NCBI RefSeq assembly: GCF_027409185.1
Contig: NC_084462.1
Location: forward strand, 18,079,577-18,143,576
Origin: Cynocephalus volans
Lineage: Eukaryota > Chordata > Mammalia > Dermoptera > Cynocephalidae
Length of the DNA: 64,000 nucleotides
Reading direction: 5' to 3'
Positions 31,595-45,554 of this stretch are shown in pieces. Numbering within the stretch: the stretch's first letter is position 1; the number at the start of each line of letters is the position of its first letter. The notes beneath the pieces were generated by a model. It ran no database searches, had not been told where the DNA came from, and worked only from the letters and a program-made list of their open reading frames with translations. The position numbers and the translations under genes are program-made.

Positions 31595-33100
31595 TTTTTT
31601 TCTTAAATTGCGGTAAAATATGTAACATAAAGCTTGCCATTTTAAGTACTTTTAAACATGCATTTGTGTGGAATTAATTACATTCACAATGCTGTGTGAC
31701 CACCACCTCTCTCTATGTCCAAAACTTTATGGTCATCCTAAACATAAACTCTCATTAAGCAATAATTTGTCATTATTCCTTTCCCCCAGTTTCTGGTAAC
31801 CTCTAATCTACGTCTGTCTCCGAAAAAAAATTTTTTTTAATTGATTTTTTTCTTAATTGACCCATGATAATTGTATACATTTATGGAGTACAATGTGATA
31901 TTTGGGTACATTTATACAGTGTGCAATGATCATATCAGGGCAATTAGCATATCCACCACCTCAAACATTTGTCACCGCTTTGTACTGGGAACATTCAACA
32001 TCTTCTCAACTAGCTACTAGAAGTTATACAGTAATTTGTTGTTGACTGTAGTCTCCCGGTATTGCGACAGCACACCAGATCTTATTCTTCCTATTTCTCT
32101 ACAATTTTGTATCCATTGACCACCCTCTCCCTATCTCCTCCCCTTATGAGTCTCTAGTAACCGCTCTACTTCCATGATATCGACTTTTTTAGTTTCCACG
32201 TGTGAGTGAGAACATGCAGTATTTCTCTTTCTGTGCTTGGCTTATTTCACTTAACATAATTTTCTCTAAGTTCGTGCATGTTGCTGTGAATGGCAAAATT
32301 TCATTCTTTTTTATGGCTGAGTAGTATTCCATTGTGTAGATATACCACATTTTCTTTATCCAAACATCTGTTGACATTTAGATTGGTTTCATATCTTGGC
32401 TATTGTAAGTAGTGTCATGATAAACATGAGAGTGCAGGTATCCTCTCAACATGGTGATTTTCATTCTTTGAATATGTACCCAGGAGTGGGGTTGCTGGAT
32501 CGTATGGTAGTTCTATCTGTAGTTTTCTGAGAAGCCTCTATACTTTTTTTCATAATGACTGTACTAATTGACACTCCCAGCAACAGCATATAAGAATTCC
32601 CCTTTCTCCACAACCTGGCCAGCATTTGTCATATTCTATCTTTTTGATAATAGCCATTGTAACTGGGAGGAGATAATATCTAATTGTGATTTTGATTGGT
32701 GTTTCTCTGATAATTAGTGATGTTGAGCATTTTTTCATATACCTGTTGCCCATTCATTATGTATTCTTTTGAGAAATATCTATTCAGCTCATTTGCCCAT
32801 TTTTTATTTATTTTTATTTATTTATTTATTTATTTATTTTTAAAAGATGACCGGTAAGGGGATCATAACCCTTGACTTGGTGTTGTCAGCACCACGCTCA
32901 CCCAGTGAGCTAACCAGCCATCCCTATATGGGATCCGAACCCGGGGCCTTGGTGTTATCAGCACCACACTCTCCCAAGTGAGCCACGGGCCGGCCCATCA
33001 TTTGCCCATTTTATAATCAGATTTTTTTTTTTTTTTTACTGTTGTGCTGCTTGAGTTCCTTTTATATTCTGGATATTAATCCCTTGTCAGATATCCATGT
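31595..33100 (-). mobile_element. Antisense L1 3' region(s), split by a SINE
   Basis: Reading toward higher coordinates, 31595-31830 is an older L1M 3'UTR piece and 31835-33100 is a second L1 whose 3'UTR ('gtacaatgtgatatttgggt') runs into ORF2 antisense sequence ('ggctgagtagtattccattg', 'tggccagcatttgtcatatt'). Its minus-strand C-terminal frame includes KKMWYIYTMEYYSAIKKNEI (about 32189-32377), close to that of the L1 at 17872-18458. Confidence 0.8.
32804..32997 (-). mobile_element. Dimeric tRNA-derived SINE with (TTTA)n tail
   Basis: Reverse orientation: (TTTA)n tail, 'gatgaccggtaaggggatca', two tRNA-like units and a 'gccacgggccggccc' 5' end. Direct repeats CATTTGCCCATTTT flank it (about 32790-32803 and 32999-33012). 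Confidence 0.9.
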
Positions 33101-33104
33101 AATT

Positions 33105-36100
33105 CTTTTATAATTAAAATAATTCTTCTGCGTGCATGTGTATGCACTGCTGAATAATAAAACTCAGGAAGGGAACTGATCAGTGTAGTTTCCTTATCTC
33201 TCTGTATCCAAGCATTCAAGTTATCATAGTATGTGTAAGAGGTGGGTCACAGGGTCACTCACACAACCAAATGTGTTTTGAGAGAAAACATCTATTTCAC
33301 CTGGAACTAGATCTTGTCTTTCTTTTGGGCCCCTGCTCCATGTTAGTAGGAAAAATAAAACTTTTAGCTCTTTCTGGCTTAAAATTTCATCCAATCCAAT
33401 AATTCAACAGTCCTTTTAAATAGAGCTCAGTCTTTCTGGAATAAAAATGTTTAGTCTCTCTTGCAGCTCTCCCCTCCCTCTGCTTTCCCCCTAAGTGGGC
33501 ACCTGAGTGTGTGGGAAGAGAGTGGCTTTATAGGGCCTCCAAGTCTCAGAGGAAGACTTGGGGTCCTGAGCCTCTGTCCCCTAGTTCTTGGGTTTCCAGC
33601 CAATGTCCCTTTCTCACCTGGTTGCAGCTTGCCCTTCTGGAATGCATGGCTGACTTCTAACTCCTGTATAACTCGTACTCTGCTCTCTCTGGGCTTGGTT
33701 AAGTATCTGCCATATTCTTATCCAGCCTGGAAGTCCACCTACAGCCTGTGCTGAGGGGTCACCTTGTGTGACAGAACAGGCTCTCAGGTCACTGTCCATA
33801 GCACTGGGAACATAAGAGCAGCTTAGGGAAGCCTCTCTATGCAGGCCATGACAAGACACTCAGTTTTTTGCAAGGGAGCCCAGAGATGTCTGTGTATTCT
33901 TTTTCCATCTGAACAGAGACAGCTAGAATAGCTCCTGAGATGGGGAATCTTGTGTAAGTGATTCATTGAGGGGCTGTTATCAGGAAAGAGAAAGTGAGGA
34001 AAGCAGAAAAGTAAAGAGGAGAAAGCCGAATAGAGAGGTGATGTCTTCTGGCATCTAGGCTCATTCCTTGGGGAGCTCTGGAGCCTGAACTGCCCCCAAA
34101 GGTAATTCCCAGTTGCAGCAAAGGGCTCCACTGTCAATTGGTCATTGTCTGTGGGCTGCCTGGAGGAGGTGTGTATAACATGTCTTATCTCAAGATGGGG
34201 TCATCCTGAGCTGAGATCTTCTTAGAAATGGAAAGGACATCAACAGCAGGAATCTGTGCTGTAGCTGCAGAATCGGATGTGGTTCATTAAATGAGCTCCA
34301 TTTTCAAAATTGTCAGCTCGGTTTGCTATGCTCCTCTTTTTTCACCACTGTTCTCCGTCTTCAGTTTCTTTTCCCCCTGACAAACTTTAGTGATATACAG
34401 TGGCTTAAAGTTGCCTGAACCCCGACAAGAGGTGAGAAACGGGAAAATGAGAGGCTGTGGGTTTACCTAGAGCTAAACACTAGAGCTAAACCTCGGTCAC
34501 AATGCTGTGTTTCAAGACATTTCTGTATTGCACTGAGAACTAATGGAATGACAGGGGGAACCCAGGGGAAGAGTTCTTATGACTCTCAAATGACTCCTCC
34601 TTTGCTAGTGCGGCCCCCTTCTTCTGCCCTCCCCTCCAGAGAGCAATCTCATCCTGTGGCGGCTGCCTTTAACTCCAAGGAAATCATTCCTTATCAGTGC
34701 AACAGTCACACGCTTGGGACAGCAAAAAGGCATTTCACAAACTATTGATCTGAGAATTAATATATTGCTTTTTTCCCAGTTGCTACACCTCACTGCCATT
34801 GTATATATTAATACCCCCAAAATAGCATTGAGAGCAAAACAGAACCTTCCAGTTCTTTAATTATGTTTTATGTACTTTATACTTTTATGCTGCTGTTACT
34901 CTCTCTGCCCCTGCAAGCTCATGCCTCTTAATTTCAATTGTTTCCATGCCTTCTCCCTATGCAGAGATGATTCCAGAAAGGCATCAATGTGTCTACATTA
35001 CCTCATACTGATTAAAAAAAATAACCCACTGAAAGGTCCGTTTACTTTCCTGTATGCTGAACACCTTAAATGACCCTTGACTTTTTTTTTCTTTTCTAAT
35101 TCCTGCAGAAAGCATGGCTTATATCCAGGAGGAAAATGTTCCCATCTGTACACCCGTAATATACATTCAACAGTTTTCAATTGCTTGAGCTATGAAATAT
35201 GGTGACGGCAGTCTATATATCTCATGGGGGGAAGATACCCTGAAATTCACTCCATCACAGCACTGGTGTGGAGGCATTTCTGCATGAAATGTGCAAAATG
35301 ATTGCAGGCTCGTGAGAATGAAATGAAACGAACTTAGGGCTTTCTGGTCTCAGCCCCAGAGGACAGCTCCATGCGGGCTCTTAGAGACACCATCTCTGCA
35401 CAAGGCAAATGTCGGGAAAATGTAGAATCATCCCCTTCACAGCAGACTGCTGTGCTCTGTCCGTTTTTCCTTTCCAAGGGGATAGATGACAGTCCCCAAA
35501 ACTTGACCACCATTTTCTTTCTCAGTTAATCAACATTAGGGTAATTAGGGGCCCACATCACATGCATTTTACCGTGTGGTATATGCACTTGCGGCTCTGT
35601 ATAAATAATGAAAAATCACAGTAACGACCAGAAATGTGTGCGAGCTATTGCGGCGAGCACATAATCGATGTTTTGTTTGTCTTCAGGGACTGTATTACCA
35701 GCATGTAACTGATTAGGATTTAAAAATGCTCTGGGTTACCTGAGGCCTGAAAGGTGCTCCATCAAGCCTGAGCGTGTTGTTCTCCTCTGCACAGAACTTG
35801 AGGGCAGCCCAATATTTGCTTTTTGTCCCCCTATTTAAAAATGGAAAATATTTAGCCCTGCTCATCAATCACCATGCCTGCCCACTGCTTTTTTCCCCTC
35901 CCTTTGCTTTTAGAGAAAGCAATTGGAAACACCCGAGCAATATAAATGGCTCTGAGTTATGTGTGTTTTTAGCACACAATGTTTGAGTACGAAAGTCAGG
36001 GCTCATTAAAAATATGAATGTTGTAGCTTATCGAATTGGCCACTTTAAACATAGTCGTCTACACACCAGTGGTTCTCAAACCGTTTTGTAGTAGTCTGGG

Positions 36101-36383
36101 TTTTTATGAGGCATCTCTCGGTGTTTATGTGCATAACACACTCCAGTGTATTTCCCTAAGGTTCAGCTGGGCACAGTGTTCACATCACTCCAGCCAACGA
36201 AGAAGTAAGTGCCCCATGATTCACATGAAAACCACCTGTCACTTTATCAATGATGACACCGATGTGTGACAGTTATGTTGCAATTATTTAGAAGAATTTA
36301 ATGCATTTCTGAGCATGCACTTAATCTTTTTAACTTAAGCCTTAGAATATTTTACATCCTATAAAATTTGAAGTACATTGTTA
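33105..36383. other. Longest repeat-poor stretch in the window
   Basis: About 3.3 kb in which I recognise no interspersed repeat or exon. The part 35340-35760 has balanced composition with homeodomain-type TAATTAG at 35542-35548 and a forkhead-like TGTTTGT at 35674-35680. These facts fit a conserved non-coding element but do not show one. Confidence 0.4.
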
Positions 36384-36398
36384 TCTACTTTGACTTTA
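36384..36398. repeat. Target-site duplication of L1 5'-region insertion, left copy
   Basis: TCTACTTTGACTTTA is repeated perfectly at 37775-37789, bracketing the element between. Fifteen bases is a normal L1-type duplication. Confidence 0.95.
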
Positions 36399-37774
36399 TT
36401 GTCATTTTAAAAAATTTATTTATTTATTAATATTTTTTTTTCTTCTTACATTCTAAGATGTTGCAGAGCAGTTGGTGGGGAAGGGGAGAAGGAAGGGAGA
36501 ATGAAATAGGGTGGAAGAAGGAGGAAGGAGGGGTGTGGTTGAGGCCCATGTCACCTCCCTCATTCCTGCATGGGAGACCGGGGGCTTTGAAACATGGCTC
36601 GGTATTGCTGGGCTGGATGCAGATGTCACGGGGTTGTGGCTGAAGCCCTCGGCCACCCACCGCCCCAGCTCAGGGACCCAGGGCACTTCCTGCAGCAGCT
36701 TGGTGATGTTGCTGGTCTGGGTGTGGTTGTCAGCAGGTGTGGCTGAAGTCCACAGCCTTCCCTCCTCCCTGGCTTGTGAGCCCAGGGGCCTTCCAGTCCT
36801 TCTAGGTTTTATAGGTGTTCTTTGGTGGTGGTAGACTTTTACTAGTTAATATCAAACTTTGATCTGTGGGTATTTTGTTTTTTCTTTCAATTCTGTGTTG
36901 GATTATTTGCTGTTCCCACCACTTTTTAAACTCTGCACTGAAACTAATTTGCTGCCCTTTGCTTACTTCTAAAATGGAGGAACTTCCTATGGGAACCAGC
37001 ACTTGAGCCCTGTAGTTGAGCTAAATTGCTGCTTTGCTGCTGATTCCCTGGGGAAGGCTTTTTGGGCAGCTCAGCTTTTAATTGTTGACCTCGTATGTAC
37101 TTCTGGGTCTTGTGAGGTCTGGTACACCTAGGTTGTGTGGAAACTCTGGTCTGGGCCTGAGTCTTTTCAGCAAACTGCACCCCCTGCAGTTCTATATTCC
37201 TAACCAGTCCCCACTGAGTGGGCTTGTGCTGACTGGGGGGCAGATCAGCTGTCCACGCTGTGCCCCAGTGTTGCCTTTGTGGGCCCGTCTCCCCCACCAC
37301 CCACACTCCAAACACTTCCCATGGGACAGACCATGTGCTAGTCCCTTGCAATGACTCACTGGCCTCTGAGTGGCTCCTTTTTTCAGTTGTTGTGGCTTCT
37401 CCCTTCTATGTGGGTCCACAGGAACACTGTTAGTGGTCCTGATGGCCTGGGGGCCACCAAGGCCCTCTTCTCCCTTGCTTCCTCCATGTGACTTCATATG
37501 AAAGGCACAATTGTGGTTTTTGACACTTCTTACTCCATGTGCTCACCAGGGCCAGCCTTGAAGTGGCCTGGGATTGAAATGGTGGGAGTGGTCCTTCCTT
37601 TCTCTCATCGTGGTTTCTCCTGACTTCATGAACTCCATAGGTCTTTCCTCCTCTTCCCCTGAGCTCTAGTGGCGCCAGCTTGGCTGTTGATGCTTTTTAA
37701 TGGTTGGAAATTGGTTGATTTGTGGGAGAGAGTGACACTGGGGACAGTCTATTCAGCCATCTTGACCGGAAGCC
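36399..37774 (-). mobile_element. L1-type 5' region inserted alone, with A-rich tail
   Basis: On the minus strand the insertion starts GGCTTCCGGTCAAGATGGCT. The CAAGATGGC (YY1-type) motif about 10 bases from the end is where L1 5'UTRs carry it. About 1.3 kb of GC-moderate leader follows, and the copy ends in an A-rich tail (36399-36446) instead of ORF1 and ORF2. Perfect 15-bp duplications show it is one complete insertion. Known routes are premature polyadenylation or splicing of an L1 transcript, or internal deletion. Its assignment to L1 rests on the 5' motif and retrotransposition hallmarks. Confidence 0.65.
37756..37764 (-). promoter_or_regulatory. YY1-type motif at 5' end of L1 insertion
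   Basis: CAAGATGGC on the minus strand lies about 10 bases inside the element. In human L1 the same motif near the 5' end directs accurate transcription start. Here it marks a 5'-complete copy. Confidence 0.6.
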
Positions 37775-37789
37775 TCTACTTTGACTTTA

Positions 37790-38980
37790 ACCGTACATAA
37801 AATGTTTGGAAATGGACAGGTTTCTGACCTTTAATTTTTCTCCATTAAAAAATTGTATCCATTTGAAATGTTTGTGCTAAAATGGCTGAGTTCAGTATGT
37901 AAGAACACAGAGAAACTGTGCAACTATTAATAAAGGATTAGCCAAGAGAGCAAATAGTAGGGGAATTTTACAAGGAGGAAGTCAGACAGGGAGCACTGGA
38001 GAAAGAAAAAAATGACCGGAAGTGAGAGGAAGAACGTATTGCTCTGATCAGACAGAAGCAAGTGCCTGGAATAATCAATAAGGTTCAATGATATTCAGCA
38101 CGAGATATGCAGGCCAAGAGCCAAACACATGGAATAAAGACACTAGCCAGTGGTGAGGTGGAAGGGTTCCATTCGGCACCCAGTCTGACACCCCGCCTGA
38201 GCAACAGCCAAAAGTGGGTATGCACAGGGCAAAATCAAATCAAAACAAAACAAAACGAGACCAACCAACCAAACACACACACTCACATACACACACGGCC
38301 TTGTTTTCCAGCACTGGCTTTTGTATCAGGGGACAGTGAGATTAAACACTGTATGGAAATGGCACATGCAATTTTAAAGTACTTGACTAGAGAAATGAAA
38401 TATTGATATTTTATTAATAACTCTTACGATCCACTGGGCCTGCATGTCTTACTCTGGGTACAGCCAGTTTCTTTCAAGTGTGGCATTGCAACCTGATTCA
38501 CGATGTGGCTTGCCCCCAGCGCATTGATACTTGCGGCAAATCATTTTTAACAACTTCCTCTATATTTCGAAATAATTCCCAGTAATAATAATATAATAAT
38601 CAGTAGTAATCATCATTTTTTTATTTGTTCTGTGGTTTTAAAACAATGATCAGTTATAAAAAGAATGAATTTTTCAATTGTAAAGGTATTATTCAAGTTC
38701 AAGAAAATATTCCAAGTGTACGCATAAATTTGTACCTACCAAAACAAAATTTTTGCAGCTTGTGATTCACTCTCTGTTTCACTGTTTTAAATTCTAGACA
38801 TAAATAAAAACTCCAAGTGGTCACAAAAGTGGCAGAAATAAAGTAACTTAATTCTGTTTTGTTGTCTTTATGATCACTGTGCTGTTATCATTTATTTGGA
38901 ACCTACCGTTTAAACACAGGAATATGTAGTCCCACAGGAACCAGTCTGAAATGAGCCCAGACAATTCTGAATTTTGCAAA
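37790..38980. other. AT-rich unique sequence
   Basis: No gene or clear repeat apart from a short (CA)-rich patch near 38270-38300. Confidence 0.45.
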
Positions 38981-39470
38981 ACTTACTCTTTTATTTTAAA
39001 TAACTTTAGTGAGATATAATTTACATATCATAAAGTTCACTCATTTAAAATGTGAAATTCAATGGTTTTTAGTACATCTACCAGGTTGTGTGATCGCACC
39101 ATTACCTAAGTTTAGAGCATTTTCATCATCCCCCAAACACACCTGGAACCCATTGTCAGTCATTCTCCATCCTGTCCCCCCATCAAATCTCCTCCTCCAT
39201 CTCTCCCCACCCCCCAGACTTCCCCTTCTACTCTTAGCTGACCACTAATCTACTCTTTGTTTTTATGAATTTGTCCAATCTGGGCACTTCCTATAAATGG
39301 AATCATACAATACGTGGACTTTTGTGTCTGGCTTCTTTTACTTAGCATGGTGTTTTCAAGGTTCACCCATGTGGAAGCACGTATCTGTACTTCATTCCTT
39401 TCATTGCCAAATATTATTCCTTTCTATAAATATATCCCATTTTGTTTGTTTATCAGCTGATGGACATTTG

Positions 39471-39483
39471 CCTTGTTTCCACT

Positions 39484-39486
<3 letters not shown>
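39471..39486. repeat. Target-site duplication of H3-3A retrocopy, left copy
   Basis: CCTTGTTTCCACTTTT is repeated perfectly at 40521-40536. It belongs to the L1 sequence that was interrupted. Confidence 0.95.
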
Positions 39487-40520
<1,034 letters not shown>

Positions 40521-41914
40521 CCTTGTTTCCACTTTTCGGCTATTGTGAGTAATGCTGTTGTGAACATTCATCTACAAGTTTTTGTGTGGACGTATGTTTT
40601 CATTTCTCTTGGGTAGATACCTAGGAGTGGAATTTCTGAGTTGTATGGTAACTCTGTGTTTAACATTTGAGGAAATGCCAGACTGCTTTCCAAAGCAGCT
40701 GCACCATTTTACATTCCCACCAGCAATGCACGAGGCTTCCTGTTTCCCCACATCCTCTCCAGCACTTGTTACTGTCTGTCTTTGTTATTATGATCACCTT
40801 AATGGGTATAAAGTGGCATCTCATTGTGATTTTGATTTGCATTTATCTAATGATTGATGATGTTGAGCATCTTTTTAAGAGTTTATTGGTCTTTTTTATA
40901 TCTTTTTTAGAGAAATATCTATTCAAATCCTTTGCCAATTTAAAACATGGTTTTGTTTATTTAAAATTATAATTATTGAGTTGTAAGAGCTCTTTCTATA
41001 TTCTGGATACAAATCCCTTATTAGATTTATAATTTGCCAAATATTTTCTCCCATTCTGTGGGTTGTCTTTTCACTTTCCTAATGGTATTGTTGGCAGCAC
41101 AAAGTTTTTAACTTTGATGTAGCTGAGTTTATGTTTTCTTTTATAAATTGTACATTTGGTGAAATAGATAAAAAAATCATTCACCCAAATTACAAATATT
41201 TACTCTCATGTTTTCTTCTGAGACTGTTAGAGTTTTAACTCTTACATGTAGGTCTATGATCCACTTTGATGTAATATTTGTCTATGGTGTGAGGCAGAGA
41301 TCCAAATTCATTCTTTTGCATGTAGATATCCATTTGTTCCGTAATGGAAAAGGCAATCTTTCCTTACTGAATTGTCTGGTCCCTCTGTCAAAAGTCAATT
41401 GACCAAAAATAAAGGTCTATTTGTGGACTCTTGATTTTATTTCATTATCTATATGTCTATCCTTATGATAGTGCCACACTATCTTGATTACTATCACTCT
41501 GCAGTATGTTTTGAAATTGGGAGGTATGAGTCCTTCAGCTTTGTTCTTCAAGATTGTCTTAAAGTTATCCCTGAGTATTTTATTCTTTTTGATGCTATTA
41601 TAAATGAATATTTTTCCTTAATTTCATTTTTGCATTGTTTATTGCTAGTGGCTAGAGATGGAATTGGTTTTTGTGTGTTGATTCTGAATTCTCCAACCTT
41701 GATGAACTCATTTATTAACCTCAGTAGTTTTTAGTGGATTCCTTGAAGTTTTGTACAAAATTGTGTCATTTGAGGATAAGGATAGTTTAACTTCTTATTT
41801 TCCAATCCAGATGCCTTTTATTTCTGTTTTTTGCCTAATTACCTTGGCTAGAACCTCCAGAAGAAGTGGTCGGTGTGGAGTGGACAACCCTGTCTTGTTG
41901 CCACGGGAACTTAC

Positions 41915-42100
41915 TCTTGAAACGAGGGTCTGTTGCTCAGTTGTTGTGTTTGGGGAGCAGATGGTAGAACTGGGAGTTCTCTGAAGTAAAGCTCATGTAG
42001 AATACAATATTTATTTAAGTTCAAGTAATTTTAAAAAGTGCTCATCTGAGGCTCACCTATATGTTACTAATACCCAACAGTAACCATAGCAATTATTTCG
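41915..42100. other. Unassigned sequence
   Basis: Short stretch between the L1 and the next SINE; no feature recognised. Confidence 0.4.
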
Positions 42101-42114
42101 AACTTAGACAAAAG

Positions 42115-42206
42115 AAGGGCCAGCCCATGGCTCACCTGGGAGAGCGTAGTGCTGACAACACCAAGTGAAGGGTTAAGATCCCCTTACTGGTCATCTTTAA
42201 AAAAAA
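42115..42206 (+). mobile_element. Monomeric tRNA-derived SINE
   Basis: A single unit runs GGGCCAGCCCATGGCTCAC to 'ccccttactggtcatc' with a short A tail. Direct repeats AACTTAGACAAAAG (42101-42114) and AACTTAGACCAAAG (42207-42220) flank it. It is about half the length of the dimers, with the same tail. Confidence 0.85.
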
Positions 42207-42247
42207 AACTTAGACCAAAGATTTTTTTTTTCAAGATGGGGTAGTGT

Positions 42248-42433
42248 TTTAGTCCGTTTTGTGATGCTACAACAGAAATACCTGAGACTGGGTAATTTAT
42301 AAGGAAAAGAGGTTTATTTGGCTTATGATTCTGGGACAGCTGCATCTGGCACGGGCCTCAGGCTGCTTCTACTCATGGTGGAAAGTGGCAGGCAGCCAGT
42401 GGGTACAAGCAGATCACATGGTGAGAGGAAGCA

Positions 42434-42464
<31 letters not shown>

Positions 42465-42664
42465 GTGCCAGGGTCTTTTAAACAACCTGCTCTCACGGGA
42501 ACTAATAGAGTGAGAACTCACTCATTATTCCCCCCTACCAAGGGAGAGCATGAATCCATTCATGAGGGATCTGCCCCCATGACTCAATCAGTTTCCAGCA
42601 CTGCCACATTGGGGATCAAATTTCCACATGAGTTTTGGAGGGGACAACACATCCAAACTCCACC
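42248..42664 (-). mobile_element. MST/THE1-like MaLR LTR
   Basis: Antisense LTR: 'gagactgggtaatttataag', (GA)n at 42431-42462, 'cccccatgactcaatcagtt' and 'tccacatgagttttggaggg'. A closely similar copy in the same orientation lies at 51166-51572. Confidence 0.85.
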
Positions 42665-43128
42665 AGGTAGTTAATCACTGGCATTGTGTAGAATTACTGG
42701 TGCATGGTGAAGATAGAAACAGACCAACTTTTAGCTGGTTTTATTGTTGCTTTCAAATTCTCTACAGACAATGTACCCCTTCTTGCCTGCATCCAGTAGA
42801 GATGGCTTCCACCACCCCACCCTTGGTGCACCAGTGCCCACCTACTTTTCTGGCACACTGTGAACCCCACATAGACACAGGGCTTTTCTGATGTGAACAC
42901 TAGCTTCTCCACAGGCATGGGCTGTATCTTACCCAGTCCTGCCTCCCACGCAACTCTCTGCACAGAAGACCCTTAACACACATCCGCAGAGCTGAAATTG
43001 AGGGTCTGTGGACCTGTCAAGTGGTACTCTGCTCTGCCTCAACACTGCTCTTGGGGGCCCAGGTTGAGAGAGCACAGGACAACAGTCAGGGGCTGCAGCG
43101 TCTAATCCAAAAACCAGGTAGAGCAAAC
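42665..43128. other. Unique sequence, no gene recognised
   Basis: No domain-bearing frame or clear repeat. Confidence 0.4.
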
Positions 43129-43129
43129 A

Positions 43130-43265
43130 CCTGTGAGAATGACACATCTGAGTCTTAGTTCTACTGAAACTCGTGTGATCCTGGGCATGCAGCTGCAGCT
43201 CTTTCGGTTTCTCTTCTGTAAAACGGGGATAACTATGCAGACTAGACCTGCTGCCACCCTCTGGC
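43130..43265 (+). mobile_element. MIR SINE
   Basis: Sense MIR core: 'gtgatcctgggcatgcagct', 'gtttctcttctgtaaaacgg', 'ggataactatgcagac'. Confidence 0.75.
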
Positions 43266-43499
43266 CTCCTCCCTTCCTCCTCCACCTCTTTCTCTGCCCA
43301 CCTCAGAGTGGAAAGTTTTGTTCACGTGGCCTAATTACTGTGCCTTTGGAAGGAGTGAGGTGTTATGAATGAAAAAGGGGGGAGAAAAAAACCTACTTAC
43401 GTCATTCTTCCCCTCTGGGAGCTCACATTCTTGGGATTGTCAAACATATATTTTTAAATGTTTTTCATTTCTTACAGGGATGAGTGGGAAACGGAGAGG

Positions 43500-44005
43500 G
43501 TATGGTTTCCCTATGTGAGCCCACTAACTGAGAGCAGCTGTTTCTAGAACTAGGAAGTGTCTGCTCCTGAAGGGGCCGGGAAGGGACGGATGCTGCGGGG
43601 CCCGCCCAAGGCCCCTGGGGCTCCCCATTTCTGGGTACAAAGGCCCCACCTCTGCCAGCTGCAACCACCGGACCCTCTGCCTGAAGGCTTTCTCTGTTTT
43701 ATTTTGAACAGCCCCAGGAACAGCTCCCAGCCAGTGACTGGTAGGAACTGGAGAATAAATACCCCAATTCTCTCCCCTCTCTGGTCGGGTAACTCGGGGG
43801 TGTGTCCTACCCTGTTGCCCAGAGCTCCCCAGCAAGACTAAGCTCCATTGTCCACCATGGCACCTGGATCAATAACTAATCCTGTATTCATTGCCTTCCC
43901 TTTCCTGTCTCACTTCCTCACTCCCCTGCTGGGGATGTCCCCTTGCCCTCGAATCTTTGTTTCAGGGTCTGCTTCTGGGTTCCCCAACCCAAGACAGAAT
44001 AAAAG
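43500..44005 (+). mobile_element. Old LTR-like repeat
   Basis: The unit has 'cagtgactggtaggaactgg', 'agaataaataccccaattct' and ends near 'cagggtctgcttctgggttc'. The same family recurs at 50500-51835 (interrupted) and 56840-57295. The family name is not certain. Confidence 0.55.
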
Positions 44006-44114
44006 ACAAAAGGAGTGTCTCTTAGGAATCAGGACAGGCCCAGGCTGCCTCCGTTTTTTAAGGTGCCCACAATTCTTAACATGTGACAACATACCAAAAA
44101 TAGTTACAAAATCG

Positions 44115-45290
44115 CATATACATTCATGCACCGTATATGATGTTTCAGGCAATGATGGACCACATGTATGACAGTGGTCACATAAGATTACAATGGAGCT
44201 GAAAAATTCCTATTGCCTAGTGACTTCAAAGCTGTCATAACGTCATGGCACAATGCGTTGCTCTCGTGTTGGTGGTGATGCTGGTGTAAAACCTACTGAG
44301 CTGCCCATTGTATAAAAGTCTAGCACATACAATTATGAACAGTACATAGTACTTGATAACGATAATAAATGACTGTGTTACTGGTACACGATACTATACT
44401 TTTTATCGTTCTTTTAGAGTGTACTCCTTATGTTATATTTTAAAAAGTTAAGTGTAAAACAACCTCAGGCAGGCCCTTTAGGAGATAGTCCAGAAGAAGG
44501 CATTGTTGTCACAGGCGATGACAGCTCCGTGCGTGTTCTTGCTCCTGAAGACCCTCCCGTGGGACGAGATGTGGACGTGGAAGACAGTGATACTAACGAT
44601 CCTGACCACGAGTGCGCTGCGGCTAATGCGTATGTTCGTGCCTTCGTTTTTAACGAAGAAGTTTAGAAAGTAGAAAAATAAAATAAAATAATAGAAAAAA
44701 GCTTACAGACTAAGAATATAAAGAAAGAAAATATTTCTGTACAGCTGTACAATGTGTTTTAAGCTAACTGTTATTACAGAAGAGTCAAAATTTTTAAAAT
44801 TTTTTTAAAGTTTATAAAGTAAAAAAGTGACAGTAAGCTAAGGTTAACTTATTATTGAAGAAAGAAAAAAAAACTTTTTTTATAAATTTAGTGTCGCCTG
44901 AGTGTACCGTGTTTATAAAGTGCACGGTAACGTCCTAGTCCCCCACACTTACTCACCACTCACTCACTGACTCACCCAGAGCAACCTCCAGTCCTGCAGG
45001 CTCCATGCAGGGTAAGTGCCATACATAGGCACGCTATTTTTTTAATCTCTGTACAGTATTTTTACTGTACCTTTTCTGTGCTTAGATATGTTTAGATACA
45101 CAAATGCTTACCATTGTGTGACAATTGCTTACAGTATTCAGTACAGTACATGCTGTACAGGTTTGTAGTCTAGGAACATAGGCTACACCATAGGCTATAC
45201 CCTCTGGGTGTGTGTAAATACACTGTATGATGTTTGTACAATGACAGAATCACCTAATGAAGCATTTCTCAGAAGTGACACAGGACTGTA
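44115..45290 (+). mobile_element. Tigger-type (pogo) DNA transposon fossil
   Basis: The order of 'gattacaatggagctgaaaa', 'aacctcaggcaggccctt', 'gtacagctgtacaatgtgtt', 'ctcaccactcactcactgac' and 'gtacaggtttgtagtctagg' matches a common mammalian Tigger-type element. A 78-codon acidic frame survives at 44430-44666, but no catalytic transposase motif is present. Confidence 0.75.
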
Positions 45291-45554
45291 TTTAAAATAT
45301 TTTCCTGACATAACTTACTCTTTTAACACACAGTGCAATATAATTGTGCTTTTCACAAGTTGGTTAGAGGATTTATTTTAAACATACTTTGGTTTGTTAT
45401 GCAGGATCAGTGTGTGGGCGGATAAGGGGGAAAGCTGTGTCCTTTCAAACATATCAGTGTGTCTGCAACTGTGTGCACAGCCTCATTTGCAGATAACATC
45501 AGCAATCCACGTGGGAAACCCTTTGGGAATATGAGGTCTATGTCAAATGACCTT

